This document shows, piece by piece, positions 17,728-26,799 of a DNA stretch of 64,000 bases. The notes below the pieces were generated by a model. It searched no databases, had not been told where the DNA came from, and saw only the letters and a list, made by a program, of their open reading frames with translations. Within the stretch, counting starts at the first letter, position 1. Every line of letters begins with the position of its first letter. The stretch is from Hymenobacter sp. (GTDB lineage Bacteria; Bacteroidota; Bacteroidia; Cytophagales; Hymenobacteraceae). The position numbers and the translations under genes are program-made. The DNA lies in the NCBI GenBank assembly GCA_028288445.1, contig JAQBNT010000242.1, positions 62,001-126,000 on the forward strand, in the 5' to 3' direction.

Positions 17728-17922
17728 ATGAAAACTACCCCAACCTCCGCCCATCCGGCCTCGCTGGCCGACCCGAGAATCGTGAAGAAGATCCGGCGCG
17801 ACCACGCATCCGCTGCGCTGTCTGATGGCCTGCCCGGCGAGCAGGACCACGACTACCTTCCGCCGCTCAGCGCCCTGCCCCAGGGGCTGCGCCTTACGGA
17901 TTTTGGCCGGCCCCGGCTGTAG
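17728..17922 (+). CDS. small hypothetical protein
   Basis: A 64-residue hydrophilic protein, MKTTPTSAHPASLADPRIVK at its start and LRLTDFGRPRL at its end. No recognisable family. It is the first of three short same-strand genes (17728, 18002, 18278) with spacers of 79 and 51 bp. Moderately supported by codon use only. Confidence 0.4.
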   Translation: MKTTPTSAHPASLADPRIVKKIRRDHASAALSDGLPGEQDHDYLPPLSALPQGLRLTDFGRPRL

Positions 17923-18001
17923 CCTTTCCGCTGGCCGGCCCCGCGCCGGCCGCACGCCTCGGAATGCCCGCTGGCTAGCCGCTCCTTAACCTGTTTTTCT
18001 G

Positions 18002-18226
18002 ATGCAAATCACCATCCATCGGCAGAAAGCGCCCGCGTTTGCCACGCCCGAGGAGCACGACCGCCACTACCGCTACTTGGTGGTGCGGCCCCTGGCTACC
18101 TCCCCGGCCGACATCCTGGGCCGCTACCGCTCCCGGCGCGAAGCCGAGCACGCCGCCGCGCAACAATTCGCGGGCACCGATGTGGAGGTAATGACGGCCC
18201 AGGCCCTGCGCCGCCTGGCCGGGTAA
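18002..18226 (+). CDS. small hypothetical protein
   Basis: A 74-residue protein beginning MQITIHRQKAPAFATPEEHD. A strand-helix pattern is followed by RYRSRREAEHAAAQQFAG, which looks like a short amphipathic helix. No family recognised. It is in line with its two small neighbours and likely translated. Confidence 0.55.
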   Translation: MQITIHRQKAPAFATPEEHDRHYRYLVVRPLATSPADILGRYRSRREAEHAAAQQFAGTDVEVMTAQALRRLAG

Positions 18227-18277
18227 TTACGGCATTAGCTCTCCTGAGTCACTGGGAGCGTTTTCCACCTCAGCCCC

Positions 18278-18607
18278 ATGAATTCTGACCTGATTAGCGA
18301 AATCAACGCGGCCATTCGGGCTTACTGCACCCAGGCGCGGGCCCTCACGCTCACGGCCACCGACTTTTACGACTGGCTCAAATCCCTGCCGCCCGCCCGG
18401 CGGGCCGAGGTGCGGCAGCGCGGCCTGCGTGCCAGCCGCGCCGAGCCCGAATTCCTCCGCTTCTGCCTCGAATGGCGCGGCATCGACCTGTGGGGCTTCA
18501 TGGCCGCCAACCTGTCCCTCCCCGCCTTCGACCTCTGGGTGGCCACCGGCCAAAGCGCCTGCCCACAGCCCATTCACCGCCCTTATTCCACCCCTGCCGT
18601 CTCTTAG
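18278..18607 (+). CDS. small hypothetical protein
   Basis: A 109-residue, mostly helical soluble protein starting MNSDLISEINAAIRAYCTQA. It contains WLKSLPPARRAEVRQRG and FCLEWRGIDLWGFMAANLSL. No known domain recognised. Codon use matches the neighbours, so it is probably real. Confidence 0.6.
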   Translation: MNSDLISEINAAIRAYCTQARALTLTATDFYDWLKSLPPARRAEVRQRGLRASRAEPEFLRFCLEWRGIDLWGFMAANLSLPAFDLWVATGQSACPQPIHRPYSTPAVS

Positions 18608-18685
18608 CGGAGTAAGGTTATTCTATTTCAAGAAAATCAGGCAGCCCATTGCTTCGGCCCGGCTTTAGTTCGAAAACACCGTCGG

Positions 18686-18725
<40 letters not shown>

Positions 18726-18916
18726 GCATTCCGATGACTACGCCGGGTGTTAGTACCACCTCGGCAAGCGAGAGCTCCCGCCAGCGTGCTACCGCCACAT
18801 CAATCGTGTCGGACGCTACTCGTTTCTGCCCGACGAAACCGCGTTGCGGACGGGACTATGGCCGCTAAGAACCGGCACTTAGCGCAGGAGTATGCCCCTT
18901 TACTGAAAGAACCCCG

Positions 18917-19562
18917 TTACGCTTCATTTTTCCACTCTTGGTCAAAACACGTATCGAGCAAGGCGTGGGCGGCCTGCACGCGGAAGAGTTCTGCTTGCGT
19001 GTCCAGCTCCTCGTTCCGTAGCTTGGGGCGCAGCAGCTGGGCAATGGCGCCTTTGTCCGCCGCCGGCTCCAAGGGGCCTTTCATGGCTTTGATAACTTCA
19101 CTCGCGGACAGCCTGGATTCGTTGGCCTCCGGGCGGGTTAAGAGGAAGCGCACGAAAAACGAGAGGTGAGCCGAGCAATCGTAGCGGGCACAGGCCCACA
19201 GGTATCACTAAGCAAAGTTGGTGTTCGCCAAATTAACGACGCCCCGCATCAAGGAAATCCTCGACCGTGGGCTTGTAGAGCCAAATCGCCAGGTAAAAGG
19301 TGGGATAGCGGCTTTTCAACTGCGCGTGCCACTGCGGGAAGGTCCGCAAGAAGCGCTCCACCCACAGGGCGCGAAAGGCCGGCTTCTGAGTCACCGCTTC
19401 ATGGGACAGCCAGGGGTCGGCAATTACTTGGTGATAGGTCTGTTGGTAGCGGGAGAGCCAAGTTAAATCGACCAGCCGCATCTGGCTGGGCCGCTTCGCT
19501 CGTTGCCGCAAGTTGCGGAAATGCCGCCGTAAGCCCCGAATTCGATTTCTGCTCCAGTTCAT
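18917..19562 (-). pseudogene. disrupted hypothetical gene (two fragments)
   Basis: Upstream fragment 19562-19233 (starts MNWSRNRIRGLRRHFRNLRQ) ends with FYLAIWLYKPTVEDFLDAGR and a stop. A second open stretch, about 19190-18917, lacks an ATG and reads RFLLTRPEANESRLSASEV up to FDQEWKNEA. Together they look like one soluble protein of about 190 residues broken by stops around 19195-19235. They may instead be two short genes. No family recognised. Confidence 0.4.
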
Positions 19563-19687
19563 AGAAGGTTCTTCTTCTCAAATGTAGCCTTCTGTTCACA
19601 TAAAGGGTCGGGACCGAAACTACTCTATTCTCTCAAAGGAAGGTATGTTTGAGCAACCGGAAGGGTTTCCGATTTGATTGTTACTCG

Positions 19688-19975
19688 ATGGCCAGCCGCT
19701 ACACACTGACGTGGTTTAAAGACGAACTGGCACCCCGCTTCGCCGGGTTTGCGCTGGCTTACCGTTCCTGTGGACAAGGCGATTTTGGCACTTTGGAGCG
19801 CGTGGAATTTGAGTCCGACGCCCTGTTGGGCACCCTCGATTTCTGGAGTCATGACTGGCTTGATGTGCACGTAATTGTCCGGGTAAGCGTCGAGGAACGA
19901 CTCAACTTGTTCTTGGGGCCCAATCAAGAGACCGACAAAGCCCAGGTCATTGCCGCCTTGTTAGCCCTGCTGTAA
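19688..19975 (+). CDS. small hypothetical protein
   Basis: A 95-residue acidic protein starting MASRYTLTWFKDELAPRFAG. It contains SCGQGDFGTLERVEFES and a DVHVIVRVSVEERL strand. The ATG at 19688 is preferred to the TTG at 19649. Size and acidity recall immunity-type proteins, but no toxin is adjacent; function unknown. Confidence 0.5.
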   Translation: MASRYTLTWFKDELAPRFAGFALAYRSCGQGDFGTLERVEFESDALLGTLDFWSHDWLDVHVIVRVSVEERLNLFLGPNQETDKAQVIAALLALL

Positions 19976-20072
19976 GCTGACGAGCTCAAGAAAACGGTCC
20001 GACTAGCAAAAGGAGCCTATTATTTACCCTCCGCTGGGCTTACTACCTTGTGGCCTCTACTACATCACACTA

Positions 20073-20381
20073 ATGTCACTCCCCTATCCCTGGCAAGAAC
20101 CGTGGGTCGCTTTGCCGGAAAGCGTACAGGCCACCTTTCAGCTTCAAATGGCGCGCGAACTAGTGCAGGGGCACCCTTTGTACGGGCGCAAGTGCACGCT
20201 CCTAGGCAAACATGCGGGCACCGATGATGTGCTGGTAGCACTCGAAGATGGTCGGCTGGCCGTGGTACACCTGACCTGGGGCGGGCCTGGCGACGCACTG
20301 TATCCCCACACCACCTTTTTTGCCGACTGGGATGACTTTGCTACCCATCGCATGGCTCCGGACACGCTGGATTACCTCTAA
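20073..20381 (+). CDS. small hypothetical protein
   Basis: A 102-residue protein starting MSLPYPWQEPWVALPESVQA. The segments CTLLGKHAGTDDVLVALEDG and LAVVHLTWGGP are beta-rich, and the closing FFADWDDFATHRM is aromatic. No family recognised. It lies 97 bp after the preceding small gene on the same strand and converges with the Crp/Fnr gene. Confidence 0.55.
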   Translation: MSLPYPWQEPWVALPESVQATFQLQMARELVQGHPLYGRKCTLLGKHAGTDDVLVALEDGRLAVVHLTWGGPGDALYPHTTFFADWDDFATHRMAPDTLDYL

Positions 20382-20489
20382 GTCGCCGCGTTCAAGAAAA
20401 CGGTGGTACGTTGAACGAGCCTCGCCCAAATTGAGAAGGGAATTCTAAAGGACTATTGTGTCCAATCTCTTACCAATCACCTGGTTAGT

Positions 20490-21104
20490 TTACCCCTGCT
20501 TCCGCTTTCCTAAACGCGCGCGAATGCGGCTGAGCGAAGGGCCCTGAATGCCCAAATAGGAGGCGATGTGCCCCAACGAAACCCGGTTGGTTATATTCGG
20601 AAATTGCACCAGCAGGTCCAGGTAGCGCTGCTCAACGGTTTGAAAAAGCGTGGCTTCCCCCTTCGCCTGGTATAGCACCAAGTATTGCTCGGCCAGCAGG
20701 CGCCCAAACCGTTCCCAGCCGTGCGATTGGTCGTAGAGTTTGTGCAACTGCCCTACGCTGATAACCAACAGTTCTGAGTCTTCCAGCGCGGCAATGTAGT
20801 AGGGGCACACCTCCTGGGTGACCAGGCTTTTGAGGGAAGTGAGAAACGTGCCCTCGGGTACAAACGCCACGTTGTGCTCCATATCCGTGGCCGGGTCCAC
20901 GTAATACACGCGAAACAGGCCGCGCACGATAAAGCCGATGTACTGGCACACGGAATTGCGGAAGTTGAAAAACTCATTGCGCGGGATGGAGCGCAGCGTC
21001 CAGTGGTCTTCGGCCAGGCGAAGGTCCTCTTCGGAAAGGCGCGCGAAAGCCTGGAGCTGCTGCGTCAGCAGCTGGCGAGGGGAAACGTCAGGGCTCTTGA
21101 GCAT
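20490..21104 (-). CDS. Crp/Fnr-family transcriptional regulator
   Basis: A 204-residue regulator with an N-terminal cyclic-nucleotide-binding-like beta barrel (about 30-130; FFNFRNSVCQYIGFIVRGLF, HNVAFVPEGTFLTSL) and a C-terminal helix-turn-helix (VSLGHIASYLGIQGPSLSRI). This is the small Bacteroidota subfamily without an obvious cAMP pocket or FNR cysteine cluster. It diverges from the alpha/beta hydrolase at 21397, whose promoter carries a 14-bp palindrome that is repeated at 24612. The regulator could bind there; this is inferred from position only. Confidence 0.88.
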   Translation of the reverse strand: MLKSPDVSPRQLLTQQLQAFARLSEEDLRLAEDHWTLRSIPRNEFFNFRNSVCQYIGFIVRGLFRVYYVDPATDMEHNVAFVPEGTFLTSLKSLVTQEVCPYYIAALEDSELLVISVGQLHKLYDQSHGWERFGRLLAEQYLVLYQAKGEATLFQTVEQRYLDLLVQFPNITNRVSLGHIASYLGIQGPSLSRIRARLGKRKQG

Positions 21105-21307
21105 GAAGTAGTAAGGCCAAAAGGTGAGGAGCGTGGAGGAAGACCATTTGCGTAAGAGCCTACTCGGGTGGTTGAGAGGAAAGTGGTCTAGGCAACGCGA
21201 GTGCGCAAGTACGCGAGCGAGGTAAGTTAAGGGTTTCCACCGCGCTGGCGGAGCAACCGGTGCTAGGCGAACCGGGCCGTGGGACTTAAAAAAGCTGTGT
21301 TCGACAC

Positions 21308-21358
21308 TTTTTAACTTGGGTGAAAAATCAGGTTGGCGGGCGCCGGGACCTTTGTCCC
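21308..21358 (+). promoter_or_regulatory. conserved box plus GGGACCTTTGTCCC palindrome, copy 1
   Basis: TTAACTTGGGTGAAAA (21311 on) is followed 34 bp later by GGGACCTTTGTCCC (21345-21358), 39 bp before the hydrolase ATG. ACCTTTG resembles the Bacteroidota -7 box TAnnTTTG, so operator and promoter may overlap. An identical arrangement is at 24574-24625. Confidence 0.65.
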
Positions 21359-21396
21359 ATCATCCACCTCAACAAAAGCCTTGCGCTTGCCTGATT

Positions 21397-22206
21397 ATGA
21401 GAAAAGTCATTTTTGCCCTTTTGGCCCTCGTGGCCACCACCGCGACGGCCTGCCAGAAGTCCGACACGGAGCCTGCGAAGAAAAAGGCCACCGTGGTACT
21501 GGTGCACGGCGCCTGGCAGGGACCCTATGCCTGGGTACCGGTGGTCAGCAAGCTCCAGCAGCAGGGCTACACGGTGGTCAACGTCGAGCTGCTGGCGCAC
21601 GGCAAGGACCAGACGGCAGCAGCCGGGCTCACGATGAACCGCTACCGCGACCAAGTGCTGGCCGTCGTCAACGCCCAACCCGCCGCGCAGGTGGTGCTGG
21701 TCGGCCACAGCCTCGGGGGCGCTATTATTTCGACGGTCGCGGAAGCCGCCCCGACCAAGATTGCCAAGCTGGTGTACGTGGCCGGGTTTCTGCCGGCCAA
21801 TCAGCAATCGGTGTTTGAGCTGGCCGGGCAGGACACCCAGTCATTGTTGGGGCCGGCCCTCTCAACAAGCCCCGACGGGGCGCTGGCCGCGGTGAACCGC
21901 GCCCAACTGGTGAACATCTTCTGCCAGGACGGCATGGTGGCCGTGCAACAGCAAGTGCTGGATAACTACCGCGACGAACCCGCCGGCCCGCCGGCCGAAA
22001 AAGTCACCCTCTCGGCCGCCAACTACGGCCGCGTGCCCAAGTACTACGTGCGCACGTTGCAGGACCACGCCCTTTCGCCGGTCTTGCAAGACCTGATGCT
22101 GCGCGCGACGCCCGTGCAGCAGGAATACCGCCTCAACAGCGGCCACACGCCGCAGCTGACCAACCCCGAGGAGCTGAGCCGCATCATCGCGGAAATCGCC
22201 GAATAA
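21397..22206 (+). CDS. alpha/beta hydrolase, probable lipoprotein
   Basis: A 269-residue alpha/beta hydrolase. It opens MRKVIFALLALVATTATACQ; the Cys after TATA fits a lipobox, so it is probably anchored in the cell envelope. The oxyanion strand is VVLVHGAWQGPYAW, the nucleophile Ser is in VGHSLGGAI and the His is in LNSGHTPQL near the end. The family includes esterases and small-ester or lactone hydrolases; substrate unknown. It is the first gene of a run of redox and detoxification genes and has the conserved palindrome in its promoter. A paralogous enzyme is at 37574. Confidence 0.87.
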   Translation: MRKVIFALLALVATTATACQKSDTEPAKKKATVVLVHGAWQGPYAWVPVVSKLQQQGYTVVNVELLAHGKDQTAAAGLTMNRYRDQVLAVVNAQPAAQVVLVGHSLGGAIISTVAEAAPTKIAKLVYVAGFLPANQQSVFELAGQDTQSLLGPALSTSPDGALAAVNRAQLVNIFCQDGMVAVQQQVLDNYRDEPAGPPAEKVTLSAANYGRVPKYYVRTLQDHALSPVLQDLMLRATPVQQEYRLNSGHTPQLTNPEELSRIIAEIAE

Positions 22207-22347
22207 CGGCTGTCGGGAAACGACTCGCGCACTGTTCCCACAAAATGCCCTTAGCGGGGTCAGTGAACGAGCCCACGCGGCTGATTTGCCAGGCGCGCCC
22301 ACTTTCTCCTGCTTCCAACAACGGCGCGACTTCGTGCCTTATCGAAT

Positions 22348-23733
22348 ATGAATCAGTCTTTTGATGCAATAATTATTGGGGCGGGCCAAGCCGGTCCGTC
22401 CCTGGCCGGCCGGCTCACGGCCGCCGGCTGGAAAGTAGCGCTGGTCGAGCGCAAAAACCTCGGCGGTACCTGCGTAAATGTGGGCTGCACCCCAACGAAG
22501 GCCATGATAGCCAGTGCCAAGGCCGCGCACGTCCTGCGCCAGTCCACCGACTATGGCCTGCCGGCCGTGGGGGATTTCAGGGTAGACCTCGCCGCCGTGA
22601 AGGCGCGCAAAGACGCCATTGTGCAGGCTTCGCGTGCGGGGTTGGAGAACTGGCTACGGCACCTGCCGGGCTGCACGCTCTTCGAGGGGACGGCCCGGTT
22701 TGTTTCGCCCACGGCGGTGCAGGTGGGCGAGGAAGTACTGGAAGCCAAACACATTTTTCTAAACGTAGGAGCCCGGCCGGCACGCCCCTATATGCCAGGC
22801 ATCGCCCAGGTGGCGTACCTGACCAGCAGTACGCTCCTGGCGCTGGAAGAGCTGCCGACTCGCCTGGTCATTGTAGGAGGAGGAGCGGTGGGACTAGAAT
22901 TTGCGCAGCTGTTTCGGCGGCTAGGCTCGCAGGTGACCCTGATGGAGCGAAGCTCCCGTCTGCTGCCCAACGAGGACGAAGATGTATCTGCCGCGGTCAC
23001 CAAAACCCTGGTTGACGAAGGCATCACGGTTCGGGTCGGGACGGACTGCATCAGCCTGGGGCAGGAAGACGGCCAGCCCGTGGTGCACGTGGGTTGCGCG
23101 GGCGACTCGACGCCAATCCGTGGCTCGCACCTGCTGCTGGCCATGGGCCGCCAGCCGAATACCGACGACCTGGCGCTGGAAAAGGCCGGACTACAAGCGG
23201 ATGCGCGGGGCTTCCTTCCCGTCGATGAGCAGCTGCAAACGGTCGTGCCGGGCATCTGGGCGCTCGGCGACTGCAACGGGCGCGGCGCCTTCACGCACAC
23301 GGCCTACAACGACTATGAAATTGTGGCGGCCAATCTGCTCGACCACGGGCAGCGCCGCGTCAGCGACCGGTTGCCGGTATCGGCCATTTACGTCGACCCC
23401 CCGTTCGCCAAAGTGGGCCTCACCGAAGCCGAAGTGCGCGCCTCGGGCATTCCCGCGTTGGTCGGCAAGCGGCCGATGACCAAGGTGGGCCGCGCCGTGG
23501 AAAAAGGCGAAACGCAGGGTTTTATCAAGGTGCTGGTGCACGCCGAAACCGACCAGATTCTGGGCGCCAGCCTTGTAGGCGTTGGAGGCGACGAAGCCAT
23601 CCACTGCATCATCACGGCCATGTACGCCCAGCAGACGGCGGCCTTTATGCGCCGCAACGTCTTCATCCACCCCACGGTGGCGGAGCTGATTCCCACGGTA
23701 TTTGGCGAGTTACAGCCCCTGGCGAAGAAGTAG
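22348..23733 (+). CDS. mercuric-reductase-like pyridine nucleotide-disulfide oxidoreductase
   Basis: A 461-residue class I flavoprotein. The FAD motif is IIGAGQAGPSLAGRL, the redox-active disulfide is GGTCVNVGCTPTKA, the NAD(P)H motif is VIVGGGAVGLEFAQLF, and the second FAD motif is GIWALGDCNGRGAFTHT. The dimerisation domain closes with VFIHPTVAELIPTVFG. It lacks the heavy-metal domain and the C-terminal Cys pair of true MerA, and no mer genes are near, so mercury detoxification is not supported. It probably reduces another disulfide or electrophile in the stress cluster. Confidence 0.88.
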   Translation: MNQSFDAIIIGAGQAGPSLAGRLTAAGWKVALVERKNLGGTCVNVGCTPTKAMIASAKAAHVLRQSTDYGLPAVGDFRVDLAAVKARKDAIVQASRAGLENWLRHLPGCTLFEGTARFVSPTAVQVGEEVLEAKHIFLNVGARPARPYMPGIAQVAYLTSSTLLALEELPTRLVIVGGGAVGLEFAQLFRRLGSQVTLMERSSRLLPNEDEDVSAAVTKTLVDEGITVRVGTDCISLGQEDGQPVVHVGCAGDSTPIRGSHLLLAMGRQPNTDDLALEKAGLQADARGFLPVDEQLQTVVPGIWALGDCNGRGAFTHTAYNDYEIVAANLLDHGQRRVSDRLPVSAIYVDPPFAKVGLTEAEVRASGIPALVGKRPMTKVGRAVEKGETQGFIKVLVHAETDQILGASLVGVGGDEAIHCIITAMYAQQTAAFMRRNVFIHPTVAELIPTVFGELQPLAKK

Positions 23734-23998
23734 CGATAAACAATGCCGCGCCGGTTGCTGCCCTGCGCCTCGAAGCCGCGGGCTTTCGCCCCTGAGGCCA
23801 GCCCGCATGGTTTCGGCCCGGGAAGCAGCGTTGCGCCAAGTCGCATAGTAACCGGAAATACCGGTCTCTTACAGCTGGGCACAAGCCAAGCGTGTGGCGC
23901 GCTGGCTCACCGAAGCAGCGCGCCCTTCGGTCAAATCATCGGGAGGTTTAGGTAACTCCTTGCGCTTATTTTTTCACAACCCATAAATTTTCAAGCAC

Positions 23999-24442
23999 AT
24001 GTCAACCATTTTGCATACTTCCCAAGCCAAATCCATTGGTGGCCGCGACGGCCGCATCGAATCCGATAATGACGTGCTCAGCTTGGAGCTGACCATGCCC
24101 CGCACTCTGGGTGGCCGCGGCCGCGCAGGTGCGTCCAATCCCGAGCAGCTGTTTGCCGCCGGCTACGCCGCCTGCTTCGGCAACGCCGTCATTCACGTCG
24201 CCCGCCAGGAAAAGGTAAACGTGGGTGAAATCAGCGTCAATGCCACTGTGAACCTGCTGCTGAACGAAGAAAACTTGCCCACCCTCGGCGTAGCCTTGCA
24301 CGCCAACCTGTCCGGCGTCGACCAAGCCCGCGCCGAAGACCTCGTGGCCAAGGCCCACCAGACCTGCCCGTACTCCCGGGCCACGCGCGGCAACATCGGC
24401 GTGAGCATCACGGTCACGGCGACTCCCGAAGTACCAGCCTAA
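23999..24442 (+). CDS. ohr: organic hydroperoxide resistance protein (Ohr/OsmC family)
   Basis: A 147-residue Ohr-type thiol peroxidase. Peroxidatic Cys is in FAAGYAACFGNAV (about residue 60) and resolving Cys in HQTCPYSRATRGN (about 125); the N-terminal GGRDGRIES block is typical. It reduces organic hydroperoxides using lipoyl or thiol donors. A divergent second copy is at 38530. It follows the flavoprotein after 265 bp in which I see no gene. Confidence 0.92.
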   Translation: MSTILHTSQAKSIGGRDGRIESDNDVLSLELTMPRTLGGRGRAGASNPEQLFAAGYAACFGNAVIHVARQEKVNVGEISVNATVNLLLNEENLPTLGVALHANLSGVDQARAEDLVAKAHQTCPYSRATRGNIGVSITVTATPEVPA

Positions 24443-24573
24443 GCATAGGGCTGGTTCAGTATTGCTGTCAGAGCAGGCGCCTCCCCAGGGCCAACTCTGG
24501 GGCGGTATTGACCGCCACTTTCGCTCAAGTGGCGCGGCTGAAAAAAATAGCCCGCGCCGGTAAAAAGGGCGCA

Positions 24574-24625
24574 TTTTTTAACCTGGGTGAAAAGTAGGGT
24601 GCATCAACGCCGGGACCTTTGTCCC
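24574..24625 (+). promoter_or_regulatory. conserved box plus GGGACCTTTGTCCC palindrome, copy 2
   Basis: TTAACCTGGGTGAAAA (24578 on) and GGGACCTTTGTCCC (24612-24625) with the same 34-bp offset as copy 1. The next ATG is 305 bp away (24930). The 24443-24929 spacer also has a C9 run and a short hydrophobic frame on the minus strand, and may have lost a gene. Confidence 0.65.
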
Positions 24626-24929
24626 ATCATCAAGCCCCCGCAAAACCCCTGTTTATTACCTGCCCCCCCCCGGCCGCCCCATTGCGCGTGCCGGTGCCCC
24701 GCTCATCACCGCCGGCCAACCGGTGCATCATGGCGGCGAAGACCGGAATAACCCCGGCCAAGAACGAGACCTGAACCAGCCAATGCCCGACACTACACGC
24801 CCCAAAGCGGGCTCCGCTCTACCTCTACCAACTTGATAAAAAAGGGGCATTCAGCGAGGAAACCGCCCACAAAGCCAGCATCTGCTGGTACCTATTCCTC
24901 CCATTTTTTCACGACTCAACTTAAACACC

Positions 24930-25505
24930 ATGTCCACTTCCTCAACCGCCACCCTTTCGGCTCCCGTTCAAACCGCCCAGGCAATCCGCTCCTTGTACTT
25001 CGTGCGGGCCGCTTTTTCCGTGGTCTGGGTCAGCCTTGTTTTTCTGTTCATCAAATCCTCGCCTACGGCCACGGCGGTCTTGCTGCTGCTCTACCCGGCG
25101 TGGGACGTCTTGGCCACCTTCGGAGACATCCGGGCCAACCGTGGCACCGGCGGCACGCTGTTGCCGCAATACGTGAACATCGTCGTGGGCAGCATCACGA
25201 CGGTGGCCGTCGGCCTGGCGCTGCGCCAGGGCATTCCGGCGGTCCTCCTCGTCTTTGGCGTGTGGGCCGTGCTGACGGGGCTGATTCAGCTGCTGCTCGG
25301 CCTGCGGCGCCGTAGCCAATTGGGCGGGCAGTGGCCGATGATGCTCAGCGGTGGGCAATCGGTCCTGGCCGGCGTGCTGTTTGTGGTCCAGGCCCACGAC
25401 CCCACGAAAGGGATTACCAACGTGGCTGGTTATTCAGCAGTCGGGGCGATTTATTTTCTCATCGCCGCGCTACGCCTGCGCAAATCGGCGCATCCCACGG
25501 AATAG
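24930..25505 (+). CDS. multi-pass membrane protein (HdeD/DUF308-like)
   Basis: A 191-residue integral membrane protein with about five to six hydrophobic segments (SLYFVRAAFSVVWVSLVFLF, ATAVLLLLYPAWDVLATFG, IVVGSITTVAVGLALRQ, VLLVFGVWAVLTGLIQLLLG, GGQSVLAGVLFVV, AVGAIYFLIAAL). The paired-helix pattern and the GxxxxLTGLxQL segment resemble the HdeD/DUF308 group of small stress-linked membrane proteins. It is followed by the aldo/keto reductase after 126 bp. Confidence 0.7.
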   Translation: MSTSSTATLSAPVQTAQAIRSLYFVRAAFSVVWVSLVFLFIKSSPTATAVLLLLYPAWDVLATFGDIRANRGTGGTLLPQYVNIVVGSITTVAVGLALRQGIPAVLLVFGVWAVLTGLIQLLLGLRRRSQLGGQWPMMLSGGQSVLAGVLFVVQAHDPTKGITNVAGYSAVGAIYFLIAALRLRKSAHPTE

Positions 25506-25631
25506 CCACGGCCAACCCTGGCACTTCCCGCTCGCTCGCCAGCGCCCCAGGGAAGAAGCTAGCCCTGAGAGAATCGTTTTTCCAAGTTTGGACTTGGGGA
25601 TTATTCCACCGAACCTTTAAATCAAAAACAC

Positions 25632-26660
25632 ATGAATTATCAACTGTTTGGCACCAAAACGGGGCTGCGGGTTAGCGACTTGGCGCTGGGAACCAGCAAC
25701 TTTGGCACGGCCACGGGCTACGGGGCTGACCCGGCGGAGGCCCGGCGCATATGGGACGGCTACGTGGAGGCCGGCGGCAACTTCATCGACATGTCCAACG
25801 CCTACCAACAAGGGGAGGCCGAGCGGTGGGTGGGCCAATTTATGGGCACTAGCCGGGGCGATTTTGTGCTGACGTCCAAATACACGCGCACGGAAAACCC
25901 CACGGCGGCCCTGGCGCAGCTGGGCAACCACCGCAAGGCCATGACCCAGGCCGTGGAAGCCAGTCTGAAGCGGCTGGGCACCGACTACCTCGACCTCTAC
26001 CTCGTGCACTTGCCCGACGGCGTGACGCCCGTGGCCGAAATCGCCCGGGGCTTCGAGGACCTGGTGCGGGCCGGCAAAATTCTTTACGGGGGCTTTTCCA
26101 ACTTCCCGGCGTGGCGCGTGGCCGCGGCCGTCACCCTGGCCGAGCTGCGCGGGTGGGTGCCGCTGGCCGGCATTCAGGTGGAATATAGCTTGTTGCAGCG
26201 CACGGCCGAGCGGGAACTGCTGCCCATGGCCGAGGGCCTGGGGCTCGGCGTCATGGGCTATTCGCCGCTGGGCGGCGGCGTGCTCACCGGCAAATACCGC
26301 CAGGGCGAAACCGGCCGGGCCTCCTTGCTCGGCGCGCCCACCAGCTCGGCCCCTATCGATGCCATTCTGGACGTGCTGCTGGCCCTCGCGCAAGAGGTGG
26401 GGGCCGCGCCCGGCCAGGTGGCCACGGCGTGGGCCATGACGCGGGGGATAGTGCCCATTATCGGGGCGCGCACCCGCCAGCAATTTGACGAGCAGCTCGG
26501 GGCCGCTACGCTCACGCTCAGCCCGGAGCAGTTGCAGCGGCTGGCCGTGGCCTCCGCGGTGCCGCTAGGCTATCCCCACGAACTACTGGCGGGGCAGCAG
26601 AATCTGCTCACCGGAAACCGGGCCGACCGCGTGAGCTGGCCGACCCGTACCGTGGCCTAA
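25632..26660 (+). CDS. aldo/keto reductase
   Basis: A 342-residue NADPH-dependent (beta/alpha)8 reductase. The catalytic tetrad is visible: Asp and Tyr in NFIDMSNAYQQGE, Lys in VLTSKYT and His in LYLVHLPDG. The C-terminal cofactor block is VPIIGARTRQQFDEQLG. It is of the YajO/Tas-like long subgroup that reduces aldehydes and quinone-like compounds. It is the last gene of the 21-26.7 kb detoxification run and is followed by a palindrome terminator-like repeat. Confidence 0.92.
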   Translation: MNYQLFGTKTGLRVSDLALGTSNFGTATGYGADPAEARRIWDGYVEAGGNFIDMSNAYQQGEAERWVGQFMGTSRGDFVLTSKYTRTENPTAALAQLGNHRKAMTQAVEASLKRLGTDYLDLYLVHLPDGVTPVAEIARGFEDLVRAGKILYGGFSNFPAWRVAAAVTLAELRGWVPLAGIQVEYSLLQRTAERELLPMAEGLGLGVMGYSPLGGGVLTGKYRQGETGRASLLGAPTSSAPIDAILDVLLALAQEVGAAPGQVATAWAMTRGIVPIIGARTRQQFDEQLGAATLTLSPEQLQRLAVASAVPLGYPHELLAGQQNLLTGNRADRVSWPTRTVA

Positions 26661-26689
26661 GAAGATGTTTGGGAATTTGAAAAGAATGT

Positions 26690-26773
26690 CATGCTGAGCT
26701 TGTCGAAGCATCTCTACTGTTTCGTTGAAACGCTCAAACGAAGCAGTAGAGATGCTTCGACAAGCTCAGCATG
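26690..26773. repeat. REP-like palindrome, 30-bp perfect arms
   Basis: Arms 26690-26719 and 26744-26773 are exact reverse complements (CATGCTGAGCTTGTCGAAGC...), extendable with one mismatch towards the loop. It is the best-preserved member of the family. Confidence 0.9.
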
Positions 26774-26799
26774 GCGTTTTGAAGGAGTTTAGGCAAAAT

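Noticed and set aside
22348-23733. True mercuric reductase and mercury resistance
   Set aside because: No heavy-metal domain, no C-terminal Cys pair and no merR, merT or merP nearby.
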